Below are positions 8,939-17,947 of a stretch of 58,403 nt of DNA, in pieces. The stretch spans positions 175,680-234,082 of the forward strand of contig MELC01000036.1 in the NCBI GenBank assembly GCA_001767455.1, read 5' to 3'. The position numbers and the translations under genes are program-made. The DNA comes from Acidobacteria bacterium RIFCSPLOWO2_12_FULL_66_21. Its GTDB lineage: Bacteria > Acidobacteriota > Vicinamibacteria > Vicinamibacterales > 2-12-FULL-66-21. How positions within the stretch are numbered: position 1 is the stretch's first letter; each line of letters starts with the position of its first letter. Under the pieces are notes generated by a model that did not search any database, was not told the DNA's origin, and was given only the letters and a program-made list of their open reading frames with translations.

Positions 8939-9763
8939 ATGCTCATTCGTCCGCTGACTACGCTCGAAGAATGCCGCAAGGTGGCGGAGCTCGAACGGCA
9001 CGTCTGGGGTTACACCGACGCCGAAGACGTCGTCCCTCCTCCCGTTCTCATCGTGTCGATCAAGCGCGGGGGCATCCTGCTCGGTGCGTTCGACGACGCG
9101 GGGGAGATGAAGGGGTTCGTGTACTCGATGCCGGGCGTGAAGGCCGGCCGGCTGACGCAGTGGTCGCACATGCTGGGCGTGACCGCCGAGGCGCGCGACC
9201 GGGGGCTCGGGGCGAGGTTGAAACTCGCGCAGCGCGAGGCGGCGCTGGCGATGGGCGTCGATCTTATCGAGTGGACGTACGACCCGCTGCAGGCGATGAA
9301 CGCGCACCTGAACTTCGCCAAGCTTGGCGTCGTGGTCGAGGACTACGAGGAGAACGTGTACGGAGAGTCGTCGAGCGTGCTGCACCGGGGCACGCCGACC
9401 GATCGGTTCGTGGCCGAATGGCACATCACGCTGCCGCACGTCGAGCGGCGCATCGCGGCGATCGACAGGCCTGTGATGCGCGACCGATCGGTGTCGGACG
9501 CGCCGGTGGTCAACGCGTCACTCGAGAGAGACGAGTGGCTGAGGCCCGGCACGCCCCGGCTGGATCACGGCGACAGACGGCTGCTCGTCGAGATTCCGGT
9601 GGGATTCACCGAGATGCAGGCGAGCGAGCCCGACCTCGCGCTCGACTGGCGGCTGGCCACACGCGCGATCTTCCAGACGTATCTGGGCCGCGGCTACAAG
9701 GTCGTGGATTTCTTTCTGGCCCGCGCCTCTCGCCGAGGGCAGTACCTGCTGGCCGCGCCGTAG
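8939..9763 (+). CDS. GNAT-superfamily acetyltransferase-like protein (COG3375 type)
   Basis: A 274-residue protein beginning MLIRPLTTLEECRKVAELER. Residues about 75-115 carry the acetyl-CoA-binding style segment HMLGVTAEARDRGLGARLKL (R/QxxGxG/A-like). The following WTYDPLQAMNAHLNFAKLG and VYGESSSVLHRG are typical of predicted GNAT acetyltransferases of the COG3375 type. The ATG at 8939 follows an open but non-family leader, and no strong ribosome site is visible. A decayed second copy of its last 35 codons lies at 13164-13280. Substrate unknown. Confidence 0.8.
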   Translation: MLIRPLTTLEECRKVAELERHVWGYTDAEDVVPPPVLIVSIKRGGILLGAFDDAGEMKGFVYSMPGVKAGRLTQWSHMLGVTAEARDRGLGARLKLAQREAALAMGVDLIEWTYDPLQAMNAHLNFAKLGVVVEDYEENVYGESSSVLHRGTPTDRFVAEWHITLPHVERRIAAIDRPVMRDRSVSDAPVVNASLERDEWLRPGTPRLDHGDRRLLVEIPVGFTEMQASEPDLALDWRLATRAIFQTYLGRGYKVVDFFLARASRRGQYLLAAP

Positions 9764-9830
9764 CCTGCCTGTCCGTTGAGCCCCGCATAGCCTGTTCCGT
9801 CGGCCGCCGGCGCCGTCCTGCGGAATTACG

Positions 9831-9836
9831 TATAAT
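9831..9836 (+). promoter_or_regulatory. Minus-10 element TATAAT of the toxin-antitoxin operon
   Basis: A perfect TATAAT ends 8 nt before the antitoxin ATG at 9845, so the message should be leaderless or nearly so. The surrounding ATTA-N4-TAAT inverted repeat (9825-9836) is a plausible autoregulatory operator for the antitoxin; this is inference. Confidence 0.6.
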
Positions 9837-9844
9837 ACAGAACT

Positions 9845-10111
9845 ATGGAATACAACATCTCCGCGACCGAGCTGGCGCGTGCCCTGGGAGATGTCCTTGC
9901 CCGCGTGCGGTACCGGCAGGAGTCATTCGTGGTGGAGCGCAACGGCAAGCCGATCGCGCGCCTCTCGCCCGTGAACCCTGCGGCCGCCGCCGCGTCGCTG
10001 CGTGAGGCACTGGCGGCCTGGTGCGACACCCCGGCGGATCCCTCCTTTGCCAACGACCTCGAGCGCGTCGGCGCGTCCGACCGCGCGCCGCTGAACCCAT
10101 GGGGGTCGTAA
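9845..10111 (+). CDS. Antitoxin of a type II toxin-antitoxin system (Phd/YefM-like)
   Basis: An 88-residue protein with the Phd/YefM-type N-terminus: [20 protein letters not shown] followed by [19 protein letters not shown]. In this family the N-terminal part dimerises and binds the operon operator, and the C-terminal tail wraps the toxin. Its 3' end overlaps the PIN-domain toxin by 13 nt, the usual antitoxin-toxin order. The operon lies alone between the GNAT gene and the convergent ADOP permease, consistent with a later insertion at that point. Confidence 0.87.
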   Translation: MEYNISATELARALGDVLARVRYRQESFVVERNGKPIARLSPVNPAAAAASLREALAAWCDTPADPSFANDLERVGASDRAPLNPWGS

Positions 10112-10536
10112 TCGATACGAGCGCCCTCGTCGCGGCCGAGCGCGCCGCTCGAGAAAGACCCTCCAAAGATGCTGGGATGTGGGATCGTCTGGTGGGCGAG
10201 ATTGCGACTGAACCTGCCGTCCTGCCGGCGGTGGTGTACGCCGAGCTGCTCGTTGGCGTTCGGCTCGCCGGCAATGCCAGGCGCGCCGCTACGCGCCGCG
10301 CCAAAATCGATGCGCTCGTGCTGCGGGTCCCGATCGTCGATTTCGACGCCGCCATCGCCGGCGAGTGGGCGCGGCTCTTTGCGACTCTGAGCCGCCGCGG
10401 CGAACTGATCCCGTCAAACGATCTCGCGGTGGCGGCAACGGCTCGTCACCTGGGATTCAGCGTGCTCGTCGGTCCAGACGACGAGCGGCACTTCCGGCGA
10501 GTGCCTGGGCTCCAGGTCACGAAGGTCGGCCGGTAG
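10099..10536 (+). CDS. vapC: VapC-type PIN-domain ribonuclease toxin
   Basis: A 145-residue PIN-domain protein. The acidic metal-binding set is visible: D6 in [11 protein letters not shown]49 in [10 protein letters not shown]108 in [12 protein letters not shown], and D127/D128 near the end. VapC toxins cleave tRNA or rRNA and are neutralised by the co-expressed antitoxin. The ATG at 10099 lies inside the antitoxin gene (13-nt overlap, coupled translation). All catalytic residues are intact, so the toxin is probably active. Confidence 0.9.
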   Translation: MGVVIDTSALVAAERAARERPSKDAGMWDRLVGEIATEPAVLPAVVYAELLVGVRLAGNARRAATRRAKIDALVLRVPIVDFDAAIAGEWARLFATLSRRGELIPSNDLAVAATARHLGFSVLVGPDDERHFRRVPGLQVTKVGR

Positions 10537-10599
10537 GTCCTGCGCTTTCGGCGCGCCCGGTTGACTTTCGCGAAGCGTCCGACGGGATTACCGAGGCAT

Positions 10600-13059
10600 T
10601 CACTCGTTCCGCAACACGGTGGCGGGCTCGACCCGCGAGGCACGTCGAGCGGGCACGAATGCGGCGACCCAGGCGAGGCCCAGCAGCCCGGCCGTCACGG
10701 CGAGCATCGTCCAGGGATCCGCCGGCTGAACGTTGAACAACTGATGCGACACGGCGCGTCCCGCGGCGACGCCCAACGCCGTGCCGGCCAGGAGCCCGAC
10801 AACGACGATCAGTAAAGCTCTCCGGACGACGGCGCGCCGCACGGCGAGGGGCTCCGCGCCGAGCGCGATGCGAATCGCCGTCTCGCGGGCGCGCACCTCC
10901 ACCGAGTAGAGCAATGCTCCGAGCAGACCAATCGCCGCAAGCGGCACGCAGAATCCGGCAATCAGGGTGAGCAGCAGCGCCTTTCCCCGGAACGGCACGA
11001 GGCCTGTGTGCCACGCGTCTCGCAGCAAGGTGAAGTGCTTGGGCGGCAGGTCTCCCCAGACGCGCTCCAGCGCGGTCCGAATCGCCGGCAAGGCGCTCCC
11101 CACCGAGGCGCTGGTTCTGATGACCACGACGCCGAACGGAGCCCCGCGGCGCGGCGGCACGAAGAACTGCGGCGCCGCCGGCTCGGCAGGCGTCGAGTAC
11201 ACCAGATCGTTAACCACGCCGACGATTCGGCCTCCCTCCCAGGTCGTTCTGATCGTGCTGCCGAGTAGACCCACGTACAGCTCGCTTCCCATCACGCTCG
11301 CCGTCGGTGCTAGCTGCCTGGCCAGGGTCTTGTTCACAATGACGATGTCCACCATACCCGCGTAATCCGGATCGTCGAAACCGCGACCGGCTACTAATTC
11401 CGCGCCCAGCGCGCGGACGAATTCCGGACTGACCACATCGCCGCGTGCGCGCATGCTCGGAAACAAAGCGCGCTCGCCGAACTCGGAAACCTCCTCCCAA
11501 TGGTCATAGGGGCGCCCGGGCTCCGATGTCCACGGTCGTGAACCGCCCTTTACGAGTGGCACGGATGACAACGACGCCGAGGCGATCACGCCTGGGATTC
11601 CATGCAGGCTCTCCAGCGATGCCGCGGTTCTCCTCAGCTTTTCCTCGTACCTCGCGTCGAATTCGGGATGGTTGTTGCGGTACTTTGTCAAGTTCGCCCC
11701 GGCGGGAGCGGCGGGTAATGGTGGCGTGAACAACAGCACGTGCTTCGAGTCGAACCCGTAATCGAACGTCGCCGCGCGCACGAAGCTGTGGACCATCAGG
11801 CCGGACAGGTACAGCAGGAGCGCCGTCAGCGCCACCTGCGCGACGAGCAACCCATGTCGGAGTCGCTCGGCGGTGAACGGCAGTTGCCCGACGTGCCCCT
11901 CGAGCAAGCGCAACGGCGAGGTGTGTCGTATTACTGCGATCGGAAGAGCGATCAGGAGTGCAAGCCCTATGAGCGACGCAGCACTCGCAAACATGAAGGT
12001 ACGAATATCGGGTGTGAGGTACTGCCCCCGGCTCAATTCGCGCGGGAGGACGCTGACGACGAAGGCCGTGAGCGGGCGCGCCGCGATCCACGCCAACGCG
12101 AACGCGATCCCCGCGAGCAGCGCGTTCTCGATTGCGAACTGCCGCGCGAGGCGCAGCCGCCCGGCGCCGAGCGAGAGCCGCACACCCAGCTCGTGAAAAC
12201 GTCCGATCGCGCCCGCGAACACCAGCGCGGCGACTTGCACCCACGCCACGAGCAGCAGCAGACATGCGGCGCCAAAGAGCACCAGCAGCGTTCGGCCGCC
12301 ATCGGGGCGGATCGCATCCGCGAGTTCTTTGAACTCGAGCGCGGGGAAACGCGCGGCGAGCTGCTCGACCGTGGCGCCGGGCGCAAGGCGCGCGTAGGCG
12401 GGCGGCCGCGGCTTCAACAATCGCAAGGGCGCCCAGACGTCCGTTTCACCCGGGAACTTCACGCCTGGTCCCATCACACCGACAATCCGCACGCGGTGCC
12501 CCGCCAGCTCGCGAACGCCAAGGACCCCGGGATCGCCGCCGAACGCCCGCTGCCACAGGCCGTGATCGATGATGACCGGGAGCGGCACACCCGACTGAGG
12601 CGAGAGAAGTGCCGGACTTGATTCGTCGTCCTTCGTGAAGTCGGCGCCGAGTGCGGGCGCGAGTCCGAGGAGGCGAAAGAAGCGCGAGTCGACCCCCGCT
12701 ACCTTGAGGCCGAGCTCGCGGGCCTCGGGATCGAGCGCCGGCGTGAACCCGGCCTGCGTGACGCCCACGAGCAGTGGGCAGCTTTCAACGGCGGCCCGGA
12801 GGCGCTCGCGTTCGGGCTCCAGTGCGGGCAGATACACCAGCTCCGGTAGCTCCCCGCCGACATGGCGGTAGTCGATCGAGACCAGTTCTTCGGGGTTCTG
12901 GAACGGCAATGGCCGGAACAACAGTCCGTCAATCACCGAAAAGAGTGCGCTGTTGATCCCTATTGCGCAGGCGATAGGAAGGACGACGGCCGCCGACAAC
13001 GGCGGCCGGCGGCGAATCATCCGAAGTCCGAGGGTGAGGTCTGTAGGGACTCCGCCCAA
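10600..13059 (-). CDS. ADOP-family FtsX/MacB-like permease (copy 1)
   Basis: About 819-residue membrane protein of the Acidobacterial Duplicated Orphan Permease type: two MacB-PCD plus FtsX units in one chain and no ATPase gene nearby. The first helix and LFSVIDGLLFRPLPF begin the periplasmic core; FtsX helices follow (LLVAWVQVAALVFAGAIGRF, ALLLIALPIAVI, then a C-terminal set ending VAAFVPARRASRVEPATVLR). A GTG at 13104 is in frame, but the TTG at 13059 aligns with the ATG of the paralogue at 13322-15790, and both are preceded by GGAGCG(G)ATCGC. Function in export or mechanotransmission is unproven for the family. Confidence 0.88.
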   Translation of the reverse strand: MGGVPTDLTLGLRMIRRRPPLSAAVVLPIACAIGINSALFSVIDGLLFRPLPFQNPEELVSIDYRHVGGELPELVYLPALEPERERLRAAVESCPLLVGVTQAGFTPALDPEARELGLKVAGVDSRFFRLLGLAPALGADFTKDDESSPALLSPQSGVPLPVIIDHGLWQRAFGGDPGVLGVRELAGHRVRIVGVMGPGVKFPGETDVWAPLRLLKPRPPAYARLAPGATVEQLAARFPALEFKELADAIRPDGGRTLLVLFGAACLLLLVAWVQVAALVFAGAIGRFHELGVRLSLGAGRLRLARQFAIENALLAGIAFALAWIAARPLTAFVVSVLPRELSRGQYLTPDIRTFMFASAASLIGLALLIALPIAVIRHTSPLRLLEGHVGQLPFTAERLRHGLLVAQVALTALLLYLSGLMVHSFVRAATFDYGFDSKHVLLFTPPLPAAPAGANLTKYRNNHPEFDARYEEKLRRTAASLESLHGIPGVIASASLSSVPLVKGGSRPWTSEPGRPYDHWEEVSEFGERALFPSMRARGDVVSPEFVRALGAELVAGRGFDDPDYAGMVDIVIVNKTLARQLAPTASVMGSELYVGLLGSTIRTTWEGGRIVGVVNDLVYSTPAEPAAPQFFVPPRRGAPFGVVVIRTSASVGSALPAIRTALERVWGDLPPKHFTLLRDAWHTGLVPFRGKALLLTLIAGFCVPLAAIGLLGALLYSVEVRARETAIRIALGAEPLAVRRAVVRRALLIVVVGLLAGTALGVAAGRAVSHQLFNVQPADPWTMLAVTAGLLGLAWVAAFVPARRASRVEPATVLRNE

Positions 13060-13163
13060 GCGATCCGCTCCTCGCAAGGAGAGGTCTCGGTGCGAGCATA
13101 GCACTTTCCAGACGCCAGCGTCGCGGTGGGGAACGATGGTGTAGTGACGTAATCCACCCGCTC

Positions 13164-13280
13164 GGATGACGGCTCACGACGCGCGCGATCTTCCGGGCGC
13201 ACCTGGTACGCGGCTACCGCGTCGTGGACTTCTTCCTCGCGCACCCGGGGCGGAGAGGGCAGTACCTGCTCGCCGTGAGG
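13164..13280 (+). pseudogene. Decayed fragment of a GNAT C-terminus
   Basis: Translation from 13170 gives RLTTRAIFRAHLVRGYRVVD and then FFLAHPGRRGQYLLAV, which closely matches the last 35 residues of the intact GNAT protein (RLATRAIFQTYLGRGYKVVD, then FFLARASRRGQYLLAA). The codon for the Trp before RL is TGA here, the sequence upstream is not recognisable, and there is no start. It lies between the two ADOP paralogues in the same relation to copy 2 as the intact GNAT gene has to copy 1, so it is probably the scar of a segmental duplication. Confidence 0.8.
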
Positions 13281-13321
13281 CTCGTTATTTTCGCGCGACG
13301 TGCAGACTGGACATCGCGCGC

Positions 13322-15790
13322 TCACTCGCTCCTCAACAGGGCGCCTGGATCTACCTCGGACGCACGCCTAGCCGGCACGAATGCGGCGACCCAGGCGAGC
13401 GCCATCAACGCGACCGTGACGCCGATCATGGTCCAGGGATCGGCTGGCTGAACGTTGAACAGTTGGTGCGACACGATACGTCCTGCGGTCATGCCCAGCG
13501 CCGTGCCGACAAGCAGACCGACACCGACAATCGTCAAACCTCGTCTGACGACCGACCGGCGCACCGTGCCGGGCTCCGCGCCGAGCGCGATACGAACCGC
13601 CGTCTCGCGGGCGCGCACCTGCACCGAGTACAACAGCGCGCCCATCAGACCGATCGCGGCAAGCGGCACGCAGAATCCCGCGATCAGGGTGAAGAGCAGC
13701 GCCTTACCGCGAAAAGGGACGAGCCCTGCGTGCCAGGCGTCGCGCAGCAGCGTGAAATGTTTGGGCGGAAGATCGCCCCAGATCTGTTCCAGCGCTGTGC
13801 GAATGGCCCGCGAGGTGGTCTCCACGTCACCGGCGGTTCTGATCACCACCACGGTGCCGTAAGGCGCCGAAAGAAGACTCGGGACGAAGAACTGCGGTAC
13901 CGCGGCCTCACCAGGCGTCGAATAGACCAGATCGTCAATCACCCCTATGATGCGCCCTTTCGACCACGTGGTTCTGATCGTAGTCCCGAGCAGACCCGGG
14001 TACAATTCGGTGCCCGTTACATTCATGATCGGCGCGAGCTGCCTGGCCAGCGTCCTATTGACGATGACGATGTCCTCCCTGCCTGCGTACTGTGGATCAT
14101 CGAACGCGCTCCCGGCGACGAGCCTGGCGCCGAGCGCGCGAACGAACTCCGAACTGACCGTGTCGCCGCGAGCCGGCATCGGGGGAATCAAGTGGCGACC
14201 GCCGAACTCCCTTACGTCGAGCCAGTTATCTCGGGGCCGTCCGGGCTGTGAGGTTGACGGTCGTGAACCGGTCGTCACGAGCGGCACGGACCACAGCGAT
14301 GCTGCAGCCACTACGGTGGGATTGCGACGAAGACTCTCCAGAGACGCGGCGATCCTCCGCGTCTTTTCTTGCATCCGAGCGTCGATTACCGCGTTGCTGC
14401 GGTCCCCGAGGTACTTTGTCAAGTCCATTCCGCGGGCCAACGGAGGAATCGGCGGCGTGAAGAGGAGCACGTGTTTGGAATCGAACCCGTAGTCGAACGT
14501 CGCCGCGCGCACGAAGCTGTGGACCATCAGCCCTGCGAGGTACAGCAAGAGCACTGTGACTGACACCTGCGCGGCGAGCAGGATGTGGCGGAGTCGCTCG
14601 GCTGAGAATGGCAGGCTGCCGACATGTCCTTGAAGGAGACGTAACGGGGACGCGCGGCGAATGACGCTGGCGGGGAGAACCGTCAGAAGCACGAGGCCGA
14701 TCAGAGACGCCGCGCACGTAAAGAAGAATGTACGCGCGTCGGGCGTCAGATACTGACCAAGGCTCAACTCGCGGGGTAGGGTGCTCACAATGAACGCAGT
14801 GAGGGGCCGTGCCGCCAGCCATGCGAACGCGAATGCGATCCCCCCGAGCAGGGCGTTTTCAACGGCGAACTGGCGCAGGAGTCGCGCTCGTCCGGCGCCA
14901 AGGGCTAGGCGCACGCCGAGCTCGCGGTACCGTCCAATTGCGCTCGCGAATACCAGGGCGGCAACCTGCACCCACGCGACGAGCAGCAGGAGGGAGGCTG
15001 CGCCAAAGAGCACGAGGAGTGTCCGGCTGCCATCGGGGCGAATCGCATCCGCGAGTTCTTTGAACTCGAGCCTGGGGAACCTGGCGGCAAGTTGGTCGAC
15101 GGTGGCGCCCGGCGCGAGTCGCGCATAGGCGGGCGGGCCACTCTGGCCGGTTCGAAGCGGTACCCAGACGTTAGTTTCGCCCGGGAACTTCACGCCGGGC
15201 TCCATCACGCCAACAATCCGGACGCGACGGCCCGCGAGGTCGCGGACGCCCAGGATAGCAGGATCTCCGCCGAAGGCCCCCTGCCACAGGCCATAGTCGA
15301 TGATGACCGGAAGTGGTTCAGTCGATCGGGACGTGAGCAATGCGGGACTTGATTGATCGTCCTGACTGAAGTCCGAGCCGAGTGCGGGCGTCAATCCCAG
15401 CAGACGAAAGAACCGCGAGTCGATGCCCGTGACCTGAAGGCCGAGTTCACGCGCCTCAGGATCAAACGCCGATACCGGCCCGGCGTCTGCGGTCCCACGA
15501 AGAAGAGGACAGCTTTCGAGGCCCGCCCGAAGGCGTTCGCGTTCCGGGGCGAGGCTCGGGAGATACATGAGCTCCGGCAGTTCCGCGCCTGTCCGCCGGT
15601 ACTCGATAGCAATCAGCTCGTCCGGATTCCTGAAGGGCAGCGGTCGAAATAGCAGTCCATCCATCACCGAAAAGAGTGCGGTGTTGATCGCGATGGCGAG
15701 GCCGATTGGGAGGACAACCGCCCCCGACAAGAGCGGCCGACAGCGGATCATCCGAAGTGCCAGGCGGAGGTCGGCGAGCCCTGAGGCCAT
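13322..15790 (-). CDS. ADOP-family FtsX/MacB-like permease (copy 2)
   Basis: About 822-residue paralogue of the upstream-numbered copy, collinear over its full length (for example LFSVMDGLLFRPLPF near the start and VQPADPWTMIGVTVALMALA near the end). It has the same layout: N-terminal helix, periplasmic core, three-helix FtsX unit, second core, second FtsX unit. The ATG at 15790 is preceded by GGAGCGATCGC, the same leader as copy 1; an open leader upstream in frame is not conserved. The two copies and the intervening GNAT fragment indicate tandem duplication. No ATP-binding partner is adjacent. Confidence 0.9.
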   Translation of the reverse strand: MASGLADLRLALRMIRCRPLLSGAVVLPIGLAIAINTALFSVMDGLLFRPLPFRNPDELIAIEYRRTGAELPELMYLPSLAPERERLRAGLESCPLLRGTADAGPVSAFDPEARELGLQVTGIDSRFFRLLGLTPALGSDFSQDDQSSPALLTSRSTEPLPVIIDYGLWQGAFGGDPAILGVRDLAGRRVRIVGVMEPGVKFPGETNVWVPLRTGQSGPPAYARLAPGATVDQLAARFPRLEFKELADAIRPDGSRTLLVLFGAASLLLLVAWVQVAALVFASAIGRYRELGVRLALGAGRARLLRQFAVENALLGGIAFAFAWLAARPLTAFIVSTLPRELSLGQYLTPDARTFFFTCAASLIGLVLLTVLPASVIRRASPLRLLQGHVGSLPFSAERLRHILLAAQVSVTVLLLYLAGLMVHSFVRAATFDYGFDSKHVLLFTPPIPPLARGMDLTKYLGDRSNAVIDARMQEKTRRIAASLESLRRNPTVVAAASLWSVPLVTTGSRPSTSQPGRPRDNWLDVREFGGRHLIPPMPARGDTVSSEFVRALGARLVAGSAFDDPQYAGREDIVIVNRTLARQLAPIMNVTGTELYPGLLGTTIRTTWSKGRIIGVIDDLVYSTPGEAAVPQFFVPSLLSAPYGTVVVIRTAGDVETTSRAIRTALEQIWGDLPPKHFTLLRDAWHAGLVPFRGKALLFTLIAGFCVPLAAIGLMGALLYSVQVRARETAVRIALGAEPGTVRRSVVRRGLTIVGVGLLVGTALGMTAGRIVSHQLFNVQPADPWTMIGVTVALMALAWVAAFVPARRASEVDPGALLRSE

Positions 15791-15812
15791 GCGATCGCTC
15801 CGAGAGCAGAGG

Positions 15813-16004
15813 TCACTGACGCATCGTGAGCATAGCACTATTCCGTTGAGCAGACGATGGCGGGCCGGCCGACCCAATGTGAAAACCCTCGCAGTGCCAC
15901 TGGAACTCAGTGCAACACTGCAACGGCTCGGACATCAGTAAGCCAGGGTTCGTCAGAACAATCCCCGCGGTCAAGAGCAACGAGAACATTCGAAGTTTCT
16001 TCAC
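15813..16004 (-). CDS. Small secreted cysteine-containing peptide
   Basis: A 63-residue open frame starts at GTG 16004 after a good ribosome site (GAGGTGA), only 4 nt beyond the stop of the truncated sigma-54 regulator. The N-terminus is a classical signal peptide (KKLRMFSLLLTAGIVLTNPG, ending near LLMSEP). The mature part carries three cysteines in CCTEFQWHCEG and has no recognised domain. Overlap or coupling with the regulator suggests co-transcription. It could be a secreted signal or effector peptide, or the chance remainder of a deletion. I do not recognise the family. Confidence 0.5.
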   Translation of the reverse strand: MKKLRMFSLLLTAGIVLTNPGLLMSEPLQCCTEFQWHCEGFHIGSAGPPSSAQRNSAMLTMRQ

Positions 16005-16008
16005 GATG

Positions 16009-17205
16009 TCACCTCTGTGTCTTGGCCTCCAGATCGTCGCGCCGCTCACGGAGCGGAGGGATGTGGCAGTGCAGCACCGCAAGACGGAAGTAGAGATCCT
16101 GGCGAAACAGACCTCGCGCCACGTCTTCCGATACGGGCCGGTTGGTCGCGGCGATGATCCGCACGTCGAAGCGGGCGTTCTTCGCGTCGCCCAGTCGGCG
16201 CACCTCGCCCGTTTCCAGAAACCGGAGCAGATGTCCTTGCACCGCGAGCGGGACGTCACCGATCTCGTCGAGAAAAAGCGCGCCACGATGCGCCCGCTCG
16301 ACGACGCCCGGCTGGTCGCTGACGGCGCCAGTGAACGCCCCCTTCCGATGGCCGAAGAGCTCGGACTCGAACAGCGCATCGGGGATACTGGCGCAGTTCA
16401 GCGTCACCAATGGATGGTCCCGTCGCCGGCTCGACCGGTGAACAGCCTCCGCGACTAACTCCTTGCCGACGCCTGTCTCGCCGGTGAGCAGGATCGTGCT
16501 CTCCGTCGGCGCGGCGTGCGCGATCCACTCGACCACCTCGCGCATCGCCCGACTGACGGCAACGATTCCCAACGACGCCCTGTCGCCGGATCGTGCGCTC
16601 AGCACGGCAGGCCGTCCATGTCTCGCGTGGTGCACATCCCTGACATCATCGGGCCGCACGCGCAGCAGCGGCGAATGCCCATGCCCGTCGATGACGACCC
16701 GCAGCGCTGCCGCCAGTGCCTGCTCGTCGAGAAACGGCTTGTAGGCCACCCCCCTTGCCCCAAACCGACAGGCGTCCTGCAGCACTTCGTCTTCGCAGTA
16801 GCAGCCCGTGACGACGAGCAGCGGCGGGCAACTCTCAAATGTCGTCAGGCGTCTCACAACGGTCAACCCGGACATGTCGCCGAGTCGCACGTCGACTACG
16901 ATCGCGTCGTACCGTCTCGCTGCGGCCCGCTCGAGACCTGCGGCGCCGGTCGTGGTCCACTCGATCTGACAGCCGCACTCCTGCAGCAGGAGGGACAAGG
17001 CGTGATCCGGCTCGTCGTCGATCCAAAGAACCTCCACCACACGGCCAGCCGCCGTTGGCAGTTCGTGGGTAGGGATCGAGGAAGATGGACGATGGGCACG
17101 GGGATCCTGCCCGGAAGTGCCGGCAGACCAGACACGCGCGCCATCATGGGGTATTGGAAAGCAGGGCGGAACGCACGGTGATGCAGCCGCGTCGAGTTGC
17201 GACAT
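16009..17205 (-). CDS. NtrC-type response regulator truncated within the AAA+ domain
   Basis: 398 residues. Residues 57-172 form a receiver domain (D63/D64, phospho-acceptor D105 in VVDVRLGD, K156 in YKPF). Residues 212-395 are a sigma-54 activator AAA+ domain: Walker A GETGVGKE (242-249), GAFTGA loop (289-294), Walker B GALFLDEIGD (308-317), and R357 in TNR. The chain stops after PPLRERRDDLEAKTQR, where relatives continue with about 60 residues of helical lid/sensor II and a Fis-type HTH. It therefore lacks a DNA-binding domain and probably cannot form a normal activator. The long N-terminal leader (residues 1-56) is not family sequence, so a later start is possible. No histidine kinase is adjacent. 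Confidence 0.8.
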   Translation of the reverse strand: MSQLDAAASPCVPPCFPIPHDGARVWSAGTSGQDPRAHRPSSSIPTHELPTAAGRVVEVLWIDDEPDHALSLLLQECGCQIEWTTTGAAGLERAAARRYDAIVVDVRLGDMSGLTVVRRLTTFESCPPLLVVTGCYCEDEVLQDACRFGARGVAYKPFLDEQALAAALRVVIDGHGHSPLLRVRPDDVRDVHHARHGRPAVLSARSGDRASLGIVAVSRAMREVVEWIAHAAPTESTILLTGETGVGKELVAEAVHRSSRRRDHPLVTLNCASIPDALFESELFGHRKGAFTGAVSDQPGVVERAHRGALFLDEIGDVPLAVQGHLLRFLETGEVRRLGDAKNARFDVRIIAATNRPVSEDVARGLFRQDLYFRLAVLHCHIPPLRERRDDLEAKTQR

Positions 17206-17590
17206 TCGACACCCCCGAAGAAGCAGGTAGCGAATCTACCAATCGCGCTGCCGCCAGCGATACCACGCCGGACGCATTAGAGCAAGCTGCGTACCCCGAC
17301 AGCTGACGTCATGGCCTACTCCACCTTATGGGGATGGACTCGTCCGTGGAACGCGGGGGCTGAAGGGAACCTGGCGCGCCGCAGCGCCTGACGAATGCGA
17401 CTACGGCTCGGCGCGAACTTGAAGCTCGCGCCTGGCCTTCCAAACGGCTCTCACATGCCCGCAATCGACGCTTGGCAATCCGTCCCGCCTCCGCCAAGGC
17501 TTCGGCGGGGCAGGCGATCGGCACTCGACAATCAGCAATCCGTGAATCGGCAATCTGCAACCGGCAATCGGCAATGACTCGCCGCATCCG
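17206..17590. other. Gene-free interval
   Basis: About 385 bp between the NtrC-type gene and the HIT gene. No open frame with recognisable features is seen. The right part holds a CAATC/GGCAATC simple repeat (17516-17577). No clear sigma-54 promoter was recognised. Confidence 0.6.
17516..17577. repeat. Short GGCAATC-type simple repeat
   Basis: Degenerate repetitions of (C/G)GCAATC-like heptamers to octamers (CAATCAGCAATCC, GAATCGGCAATC, CCGGCAATCGGCAATG) run up to the 3' end of the HIT gene. Confidence 0.7.
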
Positions 17591-17935
17591 TTATCCAGGC
17601 GGCCAGGTCATAGCGCGTCCGCCGAGGACGTGCAGGTGGATATGGAACACGGACTGGCCCGCCTTCGCCCCGCAGTTGAAGACCGTGCGGTAGCCGTCGG
17701 CGAATCCGCGTTCCTTCGCCAGCGCAGCGGCCCGGCGCACCATCTCACCCGTCAGGTTGTCGTCCTCAGGCGTCAGATCGTTGAGGCTGGCAATGTGACG
17801 GCGCGGCACGATCAGCACGTGCATCGGCGCCTGCGGGTTGATGTCCTTGAAGACAACCAGGTGTTCGTCCTGGTGGACGATCGCACCGGGAATCTCACCC
17901 GCCACGATCTTGCAGAACAGGCACTCTTCCATCAC
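17591..17935 (-). CDS. HIT-family (Hint-like) nucleotide-binding hydrolase
   Basis: A 114-residue histidine-triad protein. It starts MMEECLFCKIVAGEIPG, contains HVLIVPRRHIASLNDL, and ends with the catalytic triad in QSVFHIHLHVLGGR. Hint proteins hydrolyse purine nucleoside phosphoramidates and acyl-adenylates in the cytoplasm. The CxxC near the N-terminus is partial (LFCKI). The ATG is preceded by GGGAGGAGGT, a strong ribosome site. It stands alone, downstream of a repeat element. Confidence 0.94.
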   Translation of the reverse strand: MMEECLFCKIVAGEIPGAIVHQDEHLVVFKDINPQAPMHVLIVPRRHIASLNDLTPEDDNLTGEMVRRAAALAKERGFADGYRTVFNCGAKAGQSVFHIHLHVLGGRAMTWPPG

Positions 17936-17947
17936 GACCTCCTCCCT

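Noticed and set aside
13167-13169. In-frame TGA in the GNAT fragment as a selenocysteine codon, given the tRNA-Sec in the window
   Set aside because: The codon corresponds to Trp (TGG) in the intact gene, the fragment has no start, and the upstream part is lost; simple decay explains it.
17206-17306. Possible small gene downstream of the NtrC-type start on the plus strand
   Set aside because: Mostly antisense to the regulator, no ribosome site and no recognisable feature.
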